38,026 bases of DNA from a virus: IMG/VR virus record IMGVR_UViG_3300031576_000179, positions 1 to 38,026 of that record; one strand, 5' to 3'. Position numbers and translations under genes: made by a program. Positions 5,741 to 13,398 of the stretch are shown here, one piece after another. Below the pieces are notes generated by a model. It saw only the letters and a list, made by a program, of their open reading frames with translations. It made no database searches and was not told the DNA's origin. How positions within the stretch are numbered: position 1 is the first letter of the stretch; each line of letters opens with the position of its first letter.

Positions 5741-5974
5741 ATGACCAAAGGACAGGCCTCTCAAGTAGTGGCTATTTTCATAATTGTTATTGGTCTTCTT
5801 TCTTCTTTTGGCTACGCTTCCATTAAGCGCTCCTTGGACAAAGTTGACGAACATGATTCTAAAGTTGAGAGGCTAGAGGTTTCTTCTACTGAGGTCACAA
5901 GGAGGCTAGATCGCCTTGAAGAGAAGATTGATCGTATTTGGGATCGCCTTTCTAATTCCGGTCACCAACATTAG
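5741..5974 (+). CDS. Small membrane-anchored coiled-coil protein (spanin/holin-like)
   Basis: This 77-aa protein has one N-terminal transmembrane helix (residues about 8-27, VVAIFIIVIGLLSSFGYASI) followed by a heptad-rich coiled coil (LDKVDEHDSKVERLEV, LDRLEEKIDRI). This topology is that of inner-membrane spanins and of some holin accessory proteins. It lies between DUF5675 and a secreted protein whose first 20 codons overlap its 3' end in another frame. A spanin pair with the embedded lipoprotein at 6331 is possible but is inferred only from topology and position. Confidence 0.7.
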   Translation: MTKGQASQVVAIFIIVIGLLSSFGYASIKRSLDKVDEHDSKVERLEVSSTEVTRRLDRLEEKIDRIWDRLSNSGHQH

Positions 5975-6701
5975 AGCCGTAACTCAAGTTGAGGGGTTAA
6001 CTCTCCTTGCGGCTAGAAACCCCGCCTTTCCCTGTGCTCCCGCCATTAGGGTTCTAAAGAAAACCCCAAAGCCTGGGATCCAAGTTCTCTGGCGTTACTT
6101 TGGTAATTCTAATAAGTGTCTTAATCGCATTCTCAAAAGAGTCCCTAAAACTGTAATTTATATTCATCCCGTATATGGGGGGCACAACAATAAGATCCCA
6201 AAGAGAATCGGGAATATTGTTCGAAATATAGTCCAATTTACTCTTAAGTGGCCTCATGCTAGGTTTATCCTATCAGCGGGATTGGAGGACGGGTATTCTA
6301 GGGGTGTCTATAAAAGAGTTTATAGGATAATTGAAAACACTTTTTATTGGAAGCGACTTGAGATTGCACGCAATCCGGTTCGTCCTTCTTTTATTGGTGC
6401 TGCTGAGCATCTCGAGCTGCACGACAAAGCGCCCTGTGAAGCGGTATTTCGAGAGAAACGATCTAGAGTGGCATCTAGCGATGGGCTGTCGCTTTCCCCT
6501 ATGGGTCTCTATAGGTATGCCCAAAAAGCGCGCCTTTCCTGTGACATGTTTTTTCTATGGCTACCCAGTTCCCAGGGAATTGGTCAATCTGGACAAAAAC
6601 CCAGGGGAGACCCGCGAAAGAGGCAATTTAAGTTTTCCTCTAGCGATGTTCGGTTAGTATCTTCCATACTTAGAAATGGAAGGCCCAAGGGGCCGCCATA
6701 G
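5916..6701 (+). CDS. Secreted 261-aa protein of unknown family
   Basis: The N-terminus reads as a signal peptide (basic KRR, hydrophobic IVFGIAFLIP, likely cut after NIRA). The body has recognisable texture but no family I can name: VIYIHPVYGGHNN, FILSAGLEDGYSRGVYKRVY, ARNPV, then VASSDGLSLSPMG and FFLWLPSSQGIG. The alternation of short hydrophobic strands and helices suggests a TIM-barrel-like or hydrolase fold, a guess only. The start is TTG at 5916, inside the previous gene (59-base overlap). Its 3' third is overlapped in the +1 frame by a lipoprotein-like ORF. Its last codons are part of the dispersed hairpin element at 6676. Confidence 0.6.
   Translation: MKRRLIVFGIAFLIPVTNIRAVTQVEGLTLLAARNPAFPCAPAIRVLKKTPKPGIQVLWRYFGNSNKCLNRILKRVPKTVIYIHPVYGGHNNKIPKRIGNIVRNIVQFTLKWPHARFILSAGLEDGYSRGVYKRVYRIIENTFYWKRLEIARNPVRPSFIGAAEHLELHDKAPCEAVFREKRSRVASSDGLSLSPMGLYRYAQKARLSCDMFFLWLPSSQGIGQSGQKPRGDPRKRQFKFSSSDVRLVSSILRNGRPKGPP
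6331..6657 (+). CDS. Embedded lipoprotein in an alternate frame (outer-membrane spanin-like)
   Basis: Wholly inside the 5916-6701 gene in the +1 frame. The product has a lipoprotein signal: HAIRFVLLLLVLLSISSC, with a lipobox (I-S-S-C) at its end, followed by a normal-looking polar domain (TTKRPVKRYFERNDLEW and onwards). The start could be TTG at 6331 or TTG at 6364; the latter gives a shorter, more typical signal peptide of about 97 aa in total. An outer-membrane lipoprotein encoded out of frame in the lysis cassette matches Rz1-type spanin genes. The frame has no stop for over 100 codons, but the enclosing frame looks coding too. Confidence 0.45.
   Translation: MKTLFIGSDLRLHAIRFVLLLLVLLSISSCTTKRPVKRYFERNDLEWHLAMGCRFPLWVSIGMPKKRAFPVTCFFYGYPVPRELVNLDKNPGETRERGNLSFPLAMFG
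6676..6699 (+). repeat. Dispersed hairpin element, copy 1
   Basis: ATGG-AA-GGCCC-AAG-GGGCC-G-CCAT: two stems separated by an asymmetric AA/G internal loop. It includes the last codons of the 261-aa gene and ends at its stop, just before the holin-like gene. Confidence 0.7.
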
Positions 6702-6717
6702 GGAGTAGGGTGACGAT

Positions 6718-6960
6718 ATGATAAGAAAATGGCTATTCAAACTCCTCTTTGAACGCCTTCCCATTATCAAGCTTCTAAATGGTAAAAAGCGTCTTATTGG
6801 CAATATTCTCTTGTTTTCTGGCCTAATCCTTGAAGGCCTTCTTCGCTATTTCCCTGAAATTCCTCACATATCGGAGTTTAATTCCCAATGGGTAATTATG
6901 GTTGGAGCATTGATGGATCTAATTGGCGATGCGCACGCGAAGGTAAAAAAAGAAAGTTAA
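6718..6960 (+). CDS. Holin-like small membrane protein
   Basis: This 80-aa protein has LNGKKRLIGNILLFSGLILE, a second hydrophobic segment around WVIMVGALMDLIG, and a charged HAKVKKES tail. The order Gly-Lys-Lys, hydrophobic segment, amphipathic link, hydrophobic segment, basic tail resembles the small two-helix holins of many phages. GGGAG lies upstream of the ATG at 6718. The position at the end of the lysis module and just before the terminase genes fits. Holin assignment rests on topology and context only. Confidence 0.6.
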   Translation: MIRKWLFKLLFERLPIIKLLNGKKRLIGNILLFSGLILEGLLRYFPEIPHISEFNSQWVIMVGALMDLIGDAHAKVKKES

Positions 6961-6962
6961 TA

Positions 6963-7289
6963 GTGCCTAGAACAGAAGAATCCTTGAAAGCCCATCTTAA
7001 AGCTTTAAGAGCAGAATATAGAAGCACATTTAATAAGGATCTGCCCCCCGATCTTATAAAAGAGATTGTAGATGGCATTGTTCTTTCCCGGGCGAGGGTT
7101 TTTCTGGATAGACGTTTAGCTGCCCTAGGCCCCGAAGATTTAGGAACTCTTTTAAAATTGGTGACTATAGATGAAAGAGAAGTGCCAAGCGGGTCGGCCA
7201 ACGATTCAGCAGCGGATGGAAGAACTGGAACAATCATGGGAAGACGCGGCAGACCCCGAAAAGACAAAGAAGCTCCAGGCGGAATTTAA
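6963..7289 (+). CDS. 108-aa protein with a C-terminal AT-hook-like motif
   Basis: Translation most likely starts at GTG 6963, directly after the holin-like stop, giving MPRTEESLKAHLKALR. The first 75 residues are predicted helical (DLPPDLIKEIVDGIVLSRARVFLDRR). The end has GRRGRPRKDKE, a good AT-hook core (RGRP). Its last 119 bases overlap the next gene in a different frame. The location immediately before the terminase genes suggests a DNA-binding packaging accessory, but I do not recognise the family. Confidence 0.55.
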   Translation: MPRTEESLKAHLKALRAEYRSTFNKDLPPDLIKEIVDGIVLSRARVFLDRRLAALGPEDLGTLLKLVTIDEREVPSGSANDSAADGRTGTIMGRRGRPRKDKEAPGGI

Positions 7290-7836
7290 GTATTGGCGAA
7301 CTGGAGTCCCCGAAGTTGAACAAGTCCCAGTCATAAAAAAAGCTCGTCTTATGTTTATAGACGGCTGCACCTATGAGCAGATTTTCCTAGCTACCGGCCT
7401 TCCTTATAAAAACTATTGGAAAAAAAGAAAACATTGGGTGCATTGCCGCTGGATAAGAGATAAAAAACTAATTGAAGAAATTAGAAGAAAATCTATTGAA
7501 CATAGCGCAACCGAGATTGTAGAAAAAGGCATTCATCTTTGTCTTAGTTTTCTTAATTCCTGTATCAACAAAAACGTTCCTTTAACGGTTAAAGATTTTA
7601 AATTAATTTCTGATGCCATTGCTAATATGCACAGGATTAAGCAGCTAGAGGCGGGGGAGCCAACCTCTATAGATTCTTATAAGGATATGACTCCCGAGGA
7701 AATGAGAAATTTTCTTATAGGGGCCTATAGGGAGGTTTATAGCAAACATAAAGACTTCTTTCTTCCTCTTCCTGAACCATCAAAAACTATCGATATGCCC
7801 ACTTTAAAAGAAGAAGATGGGGAACCAATCAACTAG
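7171..7836 (+). CDS. Candidate small terminase subunit
   Basis: This protein of up to 221 aa lies directly upstream of the large terminase and overlaps it by 20 bases. Residues 55-90 look like a helix-turn-helix (VIKKARLMFIDGCTYEQIFLATGLPYKNYW), a normal feature of small terminases that recognise the packaging site. The C-terminal half is helical, with KDMTPEEMRNFLIGAYREVY. A start at 7171 overlaps the AT-hook gene by 119 bases; ATG at 7216 (MEELEQSWEDA) would shorten this. Neither has a strong ribosome binding site. The assignment is by position and helix-turn-helix, not by a diagnostic motif. Confidence 0.6.
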   Translation: MKEKCQAGRPTIQQRMEELEQSWEDAADPEKTKKLQAEFKYWRTGVPEVEQVPVIKKARLMFIDGCTYEQIFLATGLPYKNYWKKRKHWVHCRWIRDKKLIEEIRRKSIEHSATEIVEKGIHLCLSFLNSCINKNVPLTVKDFKLISDAIANMHRIKQLEAGEPTSIDSYKDMTPEEMRNFLIGAYREVYSKHKDFFLPLPEPSKTIDMPTLKEEDGEPIN

Positions 7837-9307
7837 CCTTTCTCCGATAGCTGTTGATAAAGCAATTAGGGCTTTACGCAAGCAAGAGGAATTTTGGGAT
7901 CATCTTAGGAAGATTGGATTTTATCCCCACAAGGGCCAAAGGCAGGTTCTCAAAGCTTCTGTTAACAATAAACATCGGGACTATAATCTTCTCTGTTCTC
8001 GTAACTTCGGCAAAAGTAGCCTTCTTGCCATCGACATGGTGCTAGATGCCGGAAGCTATCCAAATCAGAAGAACTATATAATCGCTCCCTTTAGATCCCA
8101 GGCCGATGAAATTTACCATCATTCGAACATCATGGAGCGGATCATTCCACCCTCCTGGCTCACTAAGGAACCTTTTAATAAAACCGAGCTTAGATGGAAA
8201 TTCGCCAATGGATCTTTTATCAAGCTTGATGGTGCGGACAATGAAGAGGCGCTTAGGGGCTATAAACCCACAAGACTTGGCGTCGACGAGGGTCAAAGTT
8301 GGGCTGAATCCGCCTGGAATATTATGCGTCCCAACCTTCTTGCGCACAATGCGACCGTTTTTAAGATTGGCACTCCCCCAGATGAGGAAAATTGGTTTAT
8401 AAAAGAAATGTTCTATGCTGAAAAGCGCGCCCTCGAGGACAAGCGTTATTACTTTCTTAGACGAACTATCTACGATAACCCCCTTATTCCTGCCGCTGAA
8501 GTTGAAGAGCTTCGCCGATCTATGCTGGAACGGGGGGAGGGGAACATTTGGCGCAGGGAATATCTCGCTGAATTTGTACCCGGAGGGGCTTATGCGATCT
8601 TCCCCATGTTCTCCGAGAAAGAGCATATCAGGCCTATTGAATGGATAAAGGCAAGGATAGCTAGAGACAAAGATAGACTTGAATACTATACTATCTCAGA
8701 TCCTTCTGGCTCTCGTCATGCAACTTTACTTTTTGCTTATGATAGATATCACTCAGCGGCTTACATCCTTGATGAAGTCGTTGAAACAGACGCAAATAGG
8801 CTTTCTTGTGGGCAACTCAAGCCTAGGATTGAATTTCTCGAACAGCAACATTTTGGTCGTCATGAGGTCTCTAGGTTCTACGATGAGGCAGCCTCGCTAT
8901 TCGCGGTGGAGATGGGCTTTCTTGATTTCTCCTATGGGCCAACTCATAAACGGCAAAATGAAAAAGACAACAACATCTCTCTTGTAAGAGATGCTATGGT
9001 TAAAGGAAAATTATGGGTAGCGGAGCAGTGTGTTAATACCATTTCAGATATCAAAAAGTATCACACCAATAATAAGGGAAGGATCGTTAAGGAACGAGAT
9101 GACTGTGTGGACTGTTTGCTCTATTTTTTTGCCGAGTCTGGATATTCACTTACCTCTAAACCTTCGAATATTGAAACAAATGATAGACGTTTTTATGTCC
9201 CCTATGATGAGTTATATGGGAAGCGGGCGGGAGAAGCCGATTTTTCTCCTCATCACGACAATAGGGTTGATGAAGAATGGAATGTTGACTTTGATATATT
9301 ACAATGA
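7817..9307 (+). CDS. terL: Terminase large subunit (packaging ATPase and nuclease)
   Basis: This 496-aa protein is the motor that translocates DNA into the procapsid and cuts it. The ATPase domain has Walker A SRNFGKSS (61-68), the region RLGVDE (153-158, Walker B) and the coupling motif IGTPPDE (184-190). The RNase H-like nuclease domain shows TISDPSGS (Asp295), FYDEA (Asp356) and RDDCVDCL (Asp428/429/432), the expected acidic triad. The length is close to that of P22 gp2 (499 aa). The ATG lies 20 bases inside the small-terminase gene, implying coupled translation. Confidence 0.93.
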   Translation: MGNQSTSLSPIAVDKAIRALRKQEEFWDHLRKIGFYPHKGQRQVLKASVNNKHRDYNLLCSRNFGKSSLLAIDMVLDAGSYPNQKNYIIAPFRSQADEIYHHSNIMERIIPPSWLTKEPFNKTELRWKFANGSFIKLDGADNEEALRGYKPTRLGVDEGQSWAESAWNIMRPNLLAHNATVFKIGTPPDEENWFIKEMFYAEKRALEDKRYYFLRRTIYDNPLIPAAEVEELRRSMLERGEGNIWRREYLAEFVPGGAYAIFPMFSEKEHIRPIEWIKARIARDKDRLEYYTISDPSGSRHATLLFAYDRYHSAAYILDEVVETDANRLSCGQLKPRIEFLEQQHFGRHEVSRFYDEAASLFAVEMGFLDFSYGPTHKRQNEKDNNISLVRDAMVKGKLWVAEQCVNTISDIKKYHTNNKGRIVKERDDCVDCLLYFFAESGYSLTSKPSNIETNDRRFYVPYDELYGKRAGEADFSPHHDNRVDEEWNVDFDILQ

Positions 9308-9606
9308 CTGATTTGATATCTTTAATTGTCCTTACTGCTGCGATTGCCTACCTCTGGGGGAAGGCGTCTTCTTTTAATTTAATTGCCAAGGAATCTCTTC
9401 TTAGATCAATTGAAGCTTCTATTGCGATTAAGGCTCTAGAGAAGTCTTCCCATACCCTTATTCCCGTAAAAGCTGATATGAATGGACTTAACGAGAAAGA
9501 CCTAGAAAGCAAGCTTAGAAGCATGGCTGGCCTTCCCATGGAGGATTATGAACATGACCTTGCTAGGGCTGGCTTTGATATAGATCCCCCAGAGGACCAG
9601 GTATGA
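9304..9606 (+). CDS. 100-aa membrane-anchored protein of unknown function
   Basis: It starts with ATGA overlapping the terminase stop. Residues 4-20 (LISLIVLTAAIAYLWGK) form a single transmembrane helix. The rest is soluble and acidic, with a conserved-looking ending LESKLRSMAGLPMEDYEHDLARAGFDIDPP. It lies between terminase and portal, where many podoviruses carry small uncharacterised genes. No family is recognised. Confidence 0.65.
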   Translation: MTDLISLIVLTAAIAYLWGKASSFNLIAKESLLRSIEASIAIKALEKSSHTLIPVKADMNGLNEKDLESKLRSMAGLPMEDYEHDLARAGFDIDPPEDQV

Positions 9607-9776
9607 ACGAACAGTGTAAATGCTTCGATGGTATTGGTTATTGTTGTCCTAATTGTTTTCAGCCTTTAAGGCCAACATTTGTTTCTAATGAACTTCCTAA
9701 AAAATTAGAGGAAATAAAGAAAAATATCGAAGATGTAAAAATTCCCATTGATTGGTTTAAGGGTCCAAAGGAATAG
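9603..9776 (+). CDS. 57-aa zinc-knuckle protein
   Basis: Below the usual length cut-off, but its ATGA overlaps the preceding stop, and its own stop lies two bases before the portal ATG. The product begins MNEQCKCFDGIGYCCPNC, with five cysteines in two pairs able to bind one zinc. It then has a helical Lys/Glu stretch (LPKKLEEIKKNIEDVK) and ends WFKGPKE. Tight coupling on both sides makes it a convincing gene. The role is unknown; an assembly or portal-associated factor is a guess. Confidence 0.7.
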   Translation: MNEQCKCFDGIGYCCPNCFQPLRPTFVSNELPKKLEEIKKNIEDVKIPIDWFKGPKE

Positions 9777-9778
9777 GC

Positions 9779-11965
9779 ATGGCATTTCCTTCTTATATAG
9801 GATCTTATGGAGGAGTTAGGGCTTCGGTCAAACCTCTTTGGACTCAAGAATTTGAAGATGATGATATTTTTTTGGAATGGGTAAAAGATGTCATTGGCTC
9901 CATTAAGGACGAGCATCAGGAAAGAACTGAACGCGATCTTAGATCGAGAGACTTCTATCTTGGCATTCAGTCTTTATCGCTCGGGCGTGAGGGTATTCCC
10001 AGGGATCGAGAAGGTCGCCCCATTGATCGCTTTGCAAGGGTTACTATTAATCAATCCTATGAATTGGTAGAGCAGTGGGTCTCCAAGATGACTCGCTTTG
10101 CCCCTGCTATCGCAGTTATTCCTCCCAATACTGAATATAATGATCGAATAGCTGCCAGACTTTCCAAGGAATTTATCGACTATCTTTTCTATCAAAATGA
10201 TATTGATGATATGTTAGAAGAGGTTGCCAGATTGTCTCGCATTGAGGCCGAAGCTTATGTTGTCGTGGATTGGGATCGTTCTATTGGTGACTATTCTCCT
10301 GATTATCAAACTTCTCAAAATCTTGGATTAAGAATTCCCCTGATCGGTTCTGATGGTCGGCAGATTCTAAGCGATGAAAGAGAGCCTCTTTGGATAGAAA
10401 AAGGCCCCAGAGTTGGCGATGTGCGGTATCGTCTCTTTCCTCGCCGCCATGTGATTTTACAGCCCAAGACAAGATGGAAGGAGGTTGAATGGGTCATTAT
10501 TGTAACGACCCAGGATATTGATGAACTAAAGGCCCAATATCCCGAAGAGGCGACCGGGCTCGATCTTAAAACTTCCGGTAATGGATTTTCCTTAGATCTC
10601 TTTGAAGCTGAAGGAGAATGGAACGAGACTCTCGTTTATGAGCTTTATCATAAATCTACTGAATTTTTGGATTCCGGACGTTATGTGAAGTTTACAGATG
10701 GCGCCGTTCTTGAAAGCACATCTTTAAAAGATAAGGTTGGACATCAAGAGCTTCCGGTTGCCAGGCTTTCCAACATTGATATCCCTGGCATGCTCCATGC
10801 GCAGTCCCTGGTTGAACAGCTTATGCTGCTTCAGGTAATGTTCAACAATCTCTCTTCGATTGCCTATACGAATCTTGCCCTAGGTTCTCATTTATATTGG
10901 CTAGTTCCGGCACAAGCTAATGTTGACATCTCTAAGCTCAGAAATTCCTCCTCAGTTATCAAATACAACGCTGGAATGCCTCCTCAGATTCAGCAATTTA
11001 AAACTGTGGGCGGAGAGCTGTTCCAGGCACTCGAATTTGTTTCTCAGTGGATACAGAGGATTTCTGGTATTCAGGGGGTTTCGCGTGGAGAGGTACCTCC
11101 TGGTATTGAGGCTGGGGTCGCTCTTGCGTTTCTAGAGGAGCAGGAAAATCAAAGAGCTAATACGGATATAAAGAAACACAATGCGTTCATTAAAAAACTT
11201 GCTCGTCTTTCGCTTGCTACTGCGGGAGCCTTCTACTCGGAAGGCGACGGAAGAACTTTGCGTGTGGTTGGAAAAAACAACCAATTCTCAATTAAGGCCC
11301 TTGACATCGCTAAGCTTGGCGGACCATACGATATTCGCGTACAACGAACCACGGCTCTCTCTGAGTCAAAGTCTGGAAGACTCTCTCAGATCCTTGCTCT
11401 AGAGGGGCGTTTCCCCGGCAAGATGCCCTGGGAGCAAGTGACGGATATGCTCGATTTGGCCAACGATCAAAAGTTTTATTCTCTTGCTACTGTAGCCGTA
11501 CAAGCGGCAGAGAGAGAAAATGAGCTTATGGCCGAAGGTATCCCCGCAGCCCCGTCCGTTGATCACGAAGAGCATATTGTTCACTGGTTTTCCCACGTAA
11601 AGTATATGAATTCAGCATCTTATAAGGAAGATCTGCCTCCCGAGAGAAAGAAATTCTTTGAACTTCATGTCCTTGGAACAGAAACTCTTATGCACATGAA
11701 GGCTAGGGTTAATCCGACTTTCCAGACAAGGCTTTTGGAGCTGGAGAACTTTCCAATTTTCCTAGATATTGCCTCTATTCAGGCGGCTTTGGCTCCTGCG
11801 GGGCCGCCCCCGGGGGGCGAAGCCCCTTTGCCTCCTGGCCCACCCCCAGAGGAAATAGGCCCCGAGCCTACCAGCTCTGGGGAATCACCTCTTCCCGGCA
11901 TGGAGCCACTACCTCCTGCCCCACCCGCTCCGGGCGAACAACCCGATGCGCAGTTATTGGGGTAA
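9779..11965 (+). CDS. Portal protein (head-to-tail connector)
   Basis: This 728-aa protein is the dodecameric ring through which DNA enters and leaves the head. Typical portal features are visible: an N-terminal helical region (DRFARVTINQSYELVEQWVSKM), the wing with QPKTRWKEVEWVIIVTTQDIDELK, and a stem region with LVEQLMLLQVMFNNLSSIAYTN. The crown region has PPGIEAGVALAFLEEQENQRANTDIKKHN and DIRVQRTTALSESKSGRLSQI. The length is near P22 gp1 (725 aa). The last 60 residues are a Pro/Gly-rich, probably disordered tail (GPPPGGEAPLPPGPPPEE). It is followed by two hairpins and the scaffold gene. Confidence 0.9.
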   Translation: MAFPSYIGSYGGVRASVKPLWTQEFEDDDIFLEWVKDVIGSIKDEHQERTERDLRSRDFYLGIQSLSLGREGIPRDREGRPIDRFARVTINQSYELVEQWVSKMTRFAPAIAVIPPNTEYNDRIAARLSKEFIDYLFYQNDIDDMLEEVARLSRIEAEAYVVVDWDRSIGDYSPDYQTSQNLGLRIPLIGSDGRQILSDEREPLWIEKGPRVGDVRYRLFPRRHVILQPKTRWKEVEWVIIVTTQDIDELKAQYPEEATGLDLKTSGNGFSLDLFEAEGEWNETLVYELYHKSTEFLDSGRYVKFTDGAVLESTSLKDKVGHQELPVARLSNIDIPGMLHAQSLVEQLMLLQVMFNNLSSIAYTNLALGSHLYWLVPAQANVDISKLRNSSSVIKYNAGMPPQIQQFKTVGGELFQALEFVSQWIQRISGIQGVSRGEVPPGIEAGVALAFLEEQENQRANTDIKKHNAFIKKLARLSLATAGAFYSEGDGRTLRVVGKNNQFSIKALDIAKLGGPYDIRVQRTTALSESKSGRLSQILALEGRFPGKMPWEQVTDMLDLANDQKFYSLATVAVQAAERENELMAEGIPAAPSVDHEEHIVHWFSHVKYMNSASYKEDLPPERKKFFELHVLGTETLMHMKARVNPTFQTRLLELENFPIFLDIASIQAALAPAGPPPGGEAPLPPGPPPEEIGPEPTSSGESPLPGMEPLPPAPPAPGEQPDAQLLG

Positions 11966-12007
11966 TTATCGCCCTGACGGCATGGTAGGGGATTAAAAAA
12001 TACCCTA

Positions 12008-12021
12008 GCGTAGTTCTACGC
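12008..12021 (+). other. Hairpin between portal and scaffold genes
   Basis: GCGTAG-TT-CTACGC is a perfect 6-bp stem, with no T-run after it. It stands 21 bases before the dispersed hairpin element copy 3. This may be an mRNA structure; it does not look like a terminator. Confidence 0.4.
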
Positions 12022-12042
12022 ATATACTTCAAAATTGAGGTG

Positions 12043-12066
12043 TGGAAGGCGAGTCTCTCGCCGCCA
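12043..12066 (+). repeat. Dispersed hairpin element, copy 3 (compensatory stem)
   Basis: TGG-AA-GGCGAG-TCT-CTCGCC-G-CCA. The outer stem and the AA/G internal loop are the same as in the other copies, but the inner stem has changed on both sides from GGCCC/GGGCC to GGCGAG/CTCGCC. Confidence 0.75.
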
Positions 12067-12093
12067 TGATTTAGACCCACTTAAATAGGGTAC

Positions 12094-13353
12094 ATGGATA
12101 ACACTAACAGCTCCCCACCCCCAGGAGAATCGAACAATGGGGCTATTCCCTCTGACAACACAGGCCTTTCTTCTTTTGGCGCTAGACCAAATAAGATAAC
12201 TATCAAAAATATTCCTTCTGGTGGGGGGTTGTCCCTAGATACCTTTAATTCTCTGCTTGGCGTTGAGATTAAGGACGAGCCAGACCCAGATCCCGAGGAT
12301 GAGGTTATAGCCGAAGAGATCGAAGTCGAAACTTCTGAGGTTAGCGAGGAGAAAGATGAAGAAGAGACCCAAGAGGACGACGCCCAAGGCCTGGAAGCGC
12401 TCCCGAAGGATACTAAGGGCATTAAGGCAAAAACTAAAGATGGCAAGGACGTTACTCTTCCAGAAGATCTCGTGGTCCCCTGGAAAGTCGATGGAGAAGT
12501 AAAAGACATCCCCCTTAAGGACTTCATGGGGATAGTTGCGGGGGAATTAACCGTTAATCAGAGGCTTGGTAAGCTTGCCTCCTTCAAAGAAGAGCTAAAG
12601 AGGGAAAGAGATGCCTTTATTGATAGAAAGAAAGAAGATCATCTCGAGATGGAGAAGATTCTCCATCTTTGTCATCAAGGTCAACCTGAAGCAGCTCTTT
12701 GTTTCCTCGCGGAAAGGGCGGGGAAATCGCCCGTTAGTCTTTATAAGACTCTTCTTTCCAACGTTGACAAGGCCTATCAAGTTTTTAAGGATTGGCCTAC
12801 AGAAAAAATAGAAAATCACTTTCTTCAACTCGAGCTTAAACATAATCAAGAACAGCAAGATAAAAAAGAAGCTGCCGAGGGAAAGAAAAGAGAAGCTCAT
12901 GGCTTTTTGGCCGACTGCGAAGATCAAAGAAAACAGAATGGGCTCTCTGAAGACGAATTTGCTAGTTCAGCAAACTATCTTGCCGAAAAAGGTGATTTCA
13001 AGGGGCTTTCCAGATCCGACAGATTAGATCGGACTCTGGAACAGGCTCTTTATGTAAAACATCTTGGCATGGTCGATGCCGCAGTGAGAAAAATAGATCC
13101 TAAGCTTCTTAACAACGAGAACCTTCTAAGGGAAGTTCTTCGAACTACAAACCCACATGATTGGTCCGTTGAAGAGATAGTTGAGGTAATTAGAGAAGTC
13201 TTGAAGGGTGAGACTTCTCGCATTGCAACGAACCTGAGTAAGAAGGCTCCTGCGGCCAGCAGAGCCGCCTCCGAAAAGAAAAGCGAAGCAAAGCAAAAAA
13301 AGACGGTCAGATCCGTTTCGGATCTGGGGCGGGCTTTTGGCCTAGTTGGCTAA
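12094..13353 (+). CDS. Scaffolding protein
   Basis: This 419-aa protein lies between portal and major capsid genes, the standard scaffold position. The first 120 residues are disordered and very acidic (for example ETSEVSEEKDEEETQEDD). A central helical body is Lys/Glu-rich (ELKRERDAFIDRKKEDHLEMEK), and the C-terminus is basic (AASEKKSEAKQKKTVRS). An acidic/helical body ending in a basic coat-binding tail is characteristic of scaffolds such as P22 gp8. No protease motif is seen, so the scaffold may be reused and not digested. Confidence 0.75.
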   Translation: MDNTNSSPPPGESNNGAIPSDNTGLSSFGARPNKITIKNIPSGGGLSLDTFNSLLGVEIKDEPDPDPEDEVIAEEIEVETSEVSEEKDEEETQEDDAQGLEALPKDTKGIKAKTKDGKDVTLPEDLVVPWKVDGEVKDIPLKDFMGIVAGELTVNQRLGKLASFKEELKRERDAFIDRKKEDHLEMEKILHLCHQGQPEAALCFLAERAGKSPVSLYKTLLSNVDKAYQVFKDWPTEKIENHFLQLELKHNQEQQDKKEAAEGKKREAHGFLADCEDQRKQNGLSEDEFASSANYLAEKGDFKGLSRSDRLDRTLEQALYVKHLGMVDAAVRKIDPKLLNNENLLREVLRTTNPHDWSVEEIVEVIREVLKGETSRIATNLSKKAPAASRAASEKKSEAKQKKTVRSVSDLGRAFGLVG

Positions 13354-13398
13354 GCGCGCCATTAATTTTTTGACTTTGAAACTTATTAGGAGGCCCCC

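Noticed and set aside
8042-8626. 194-codon minus-strand open frame opposite the large terminase
   Set aside because: Terminase motifs on the plus strand are intact throughout; the antisense product has no recognisable pattern and no start context.
12081-12527. 148-codon Ser-rich minus-strand frame opposite the scaffold N-terminus
   Set aside because: Poly-Ser arises from the complement of Glu/Asp codons in the acidic scaffold region.
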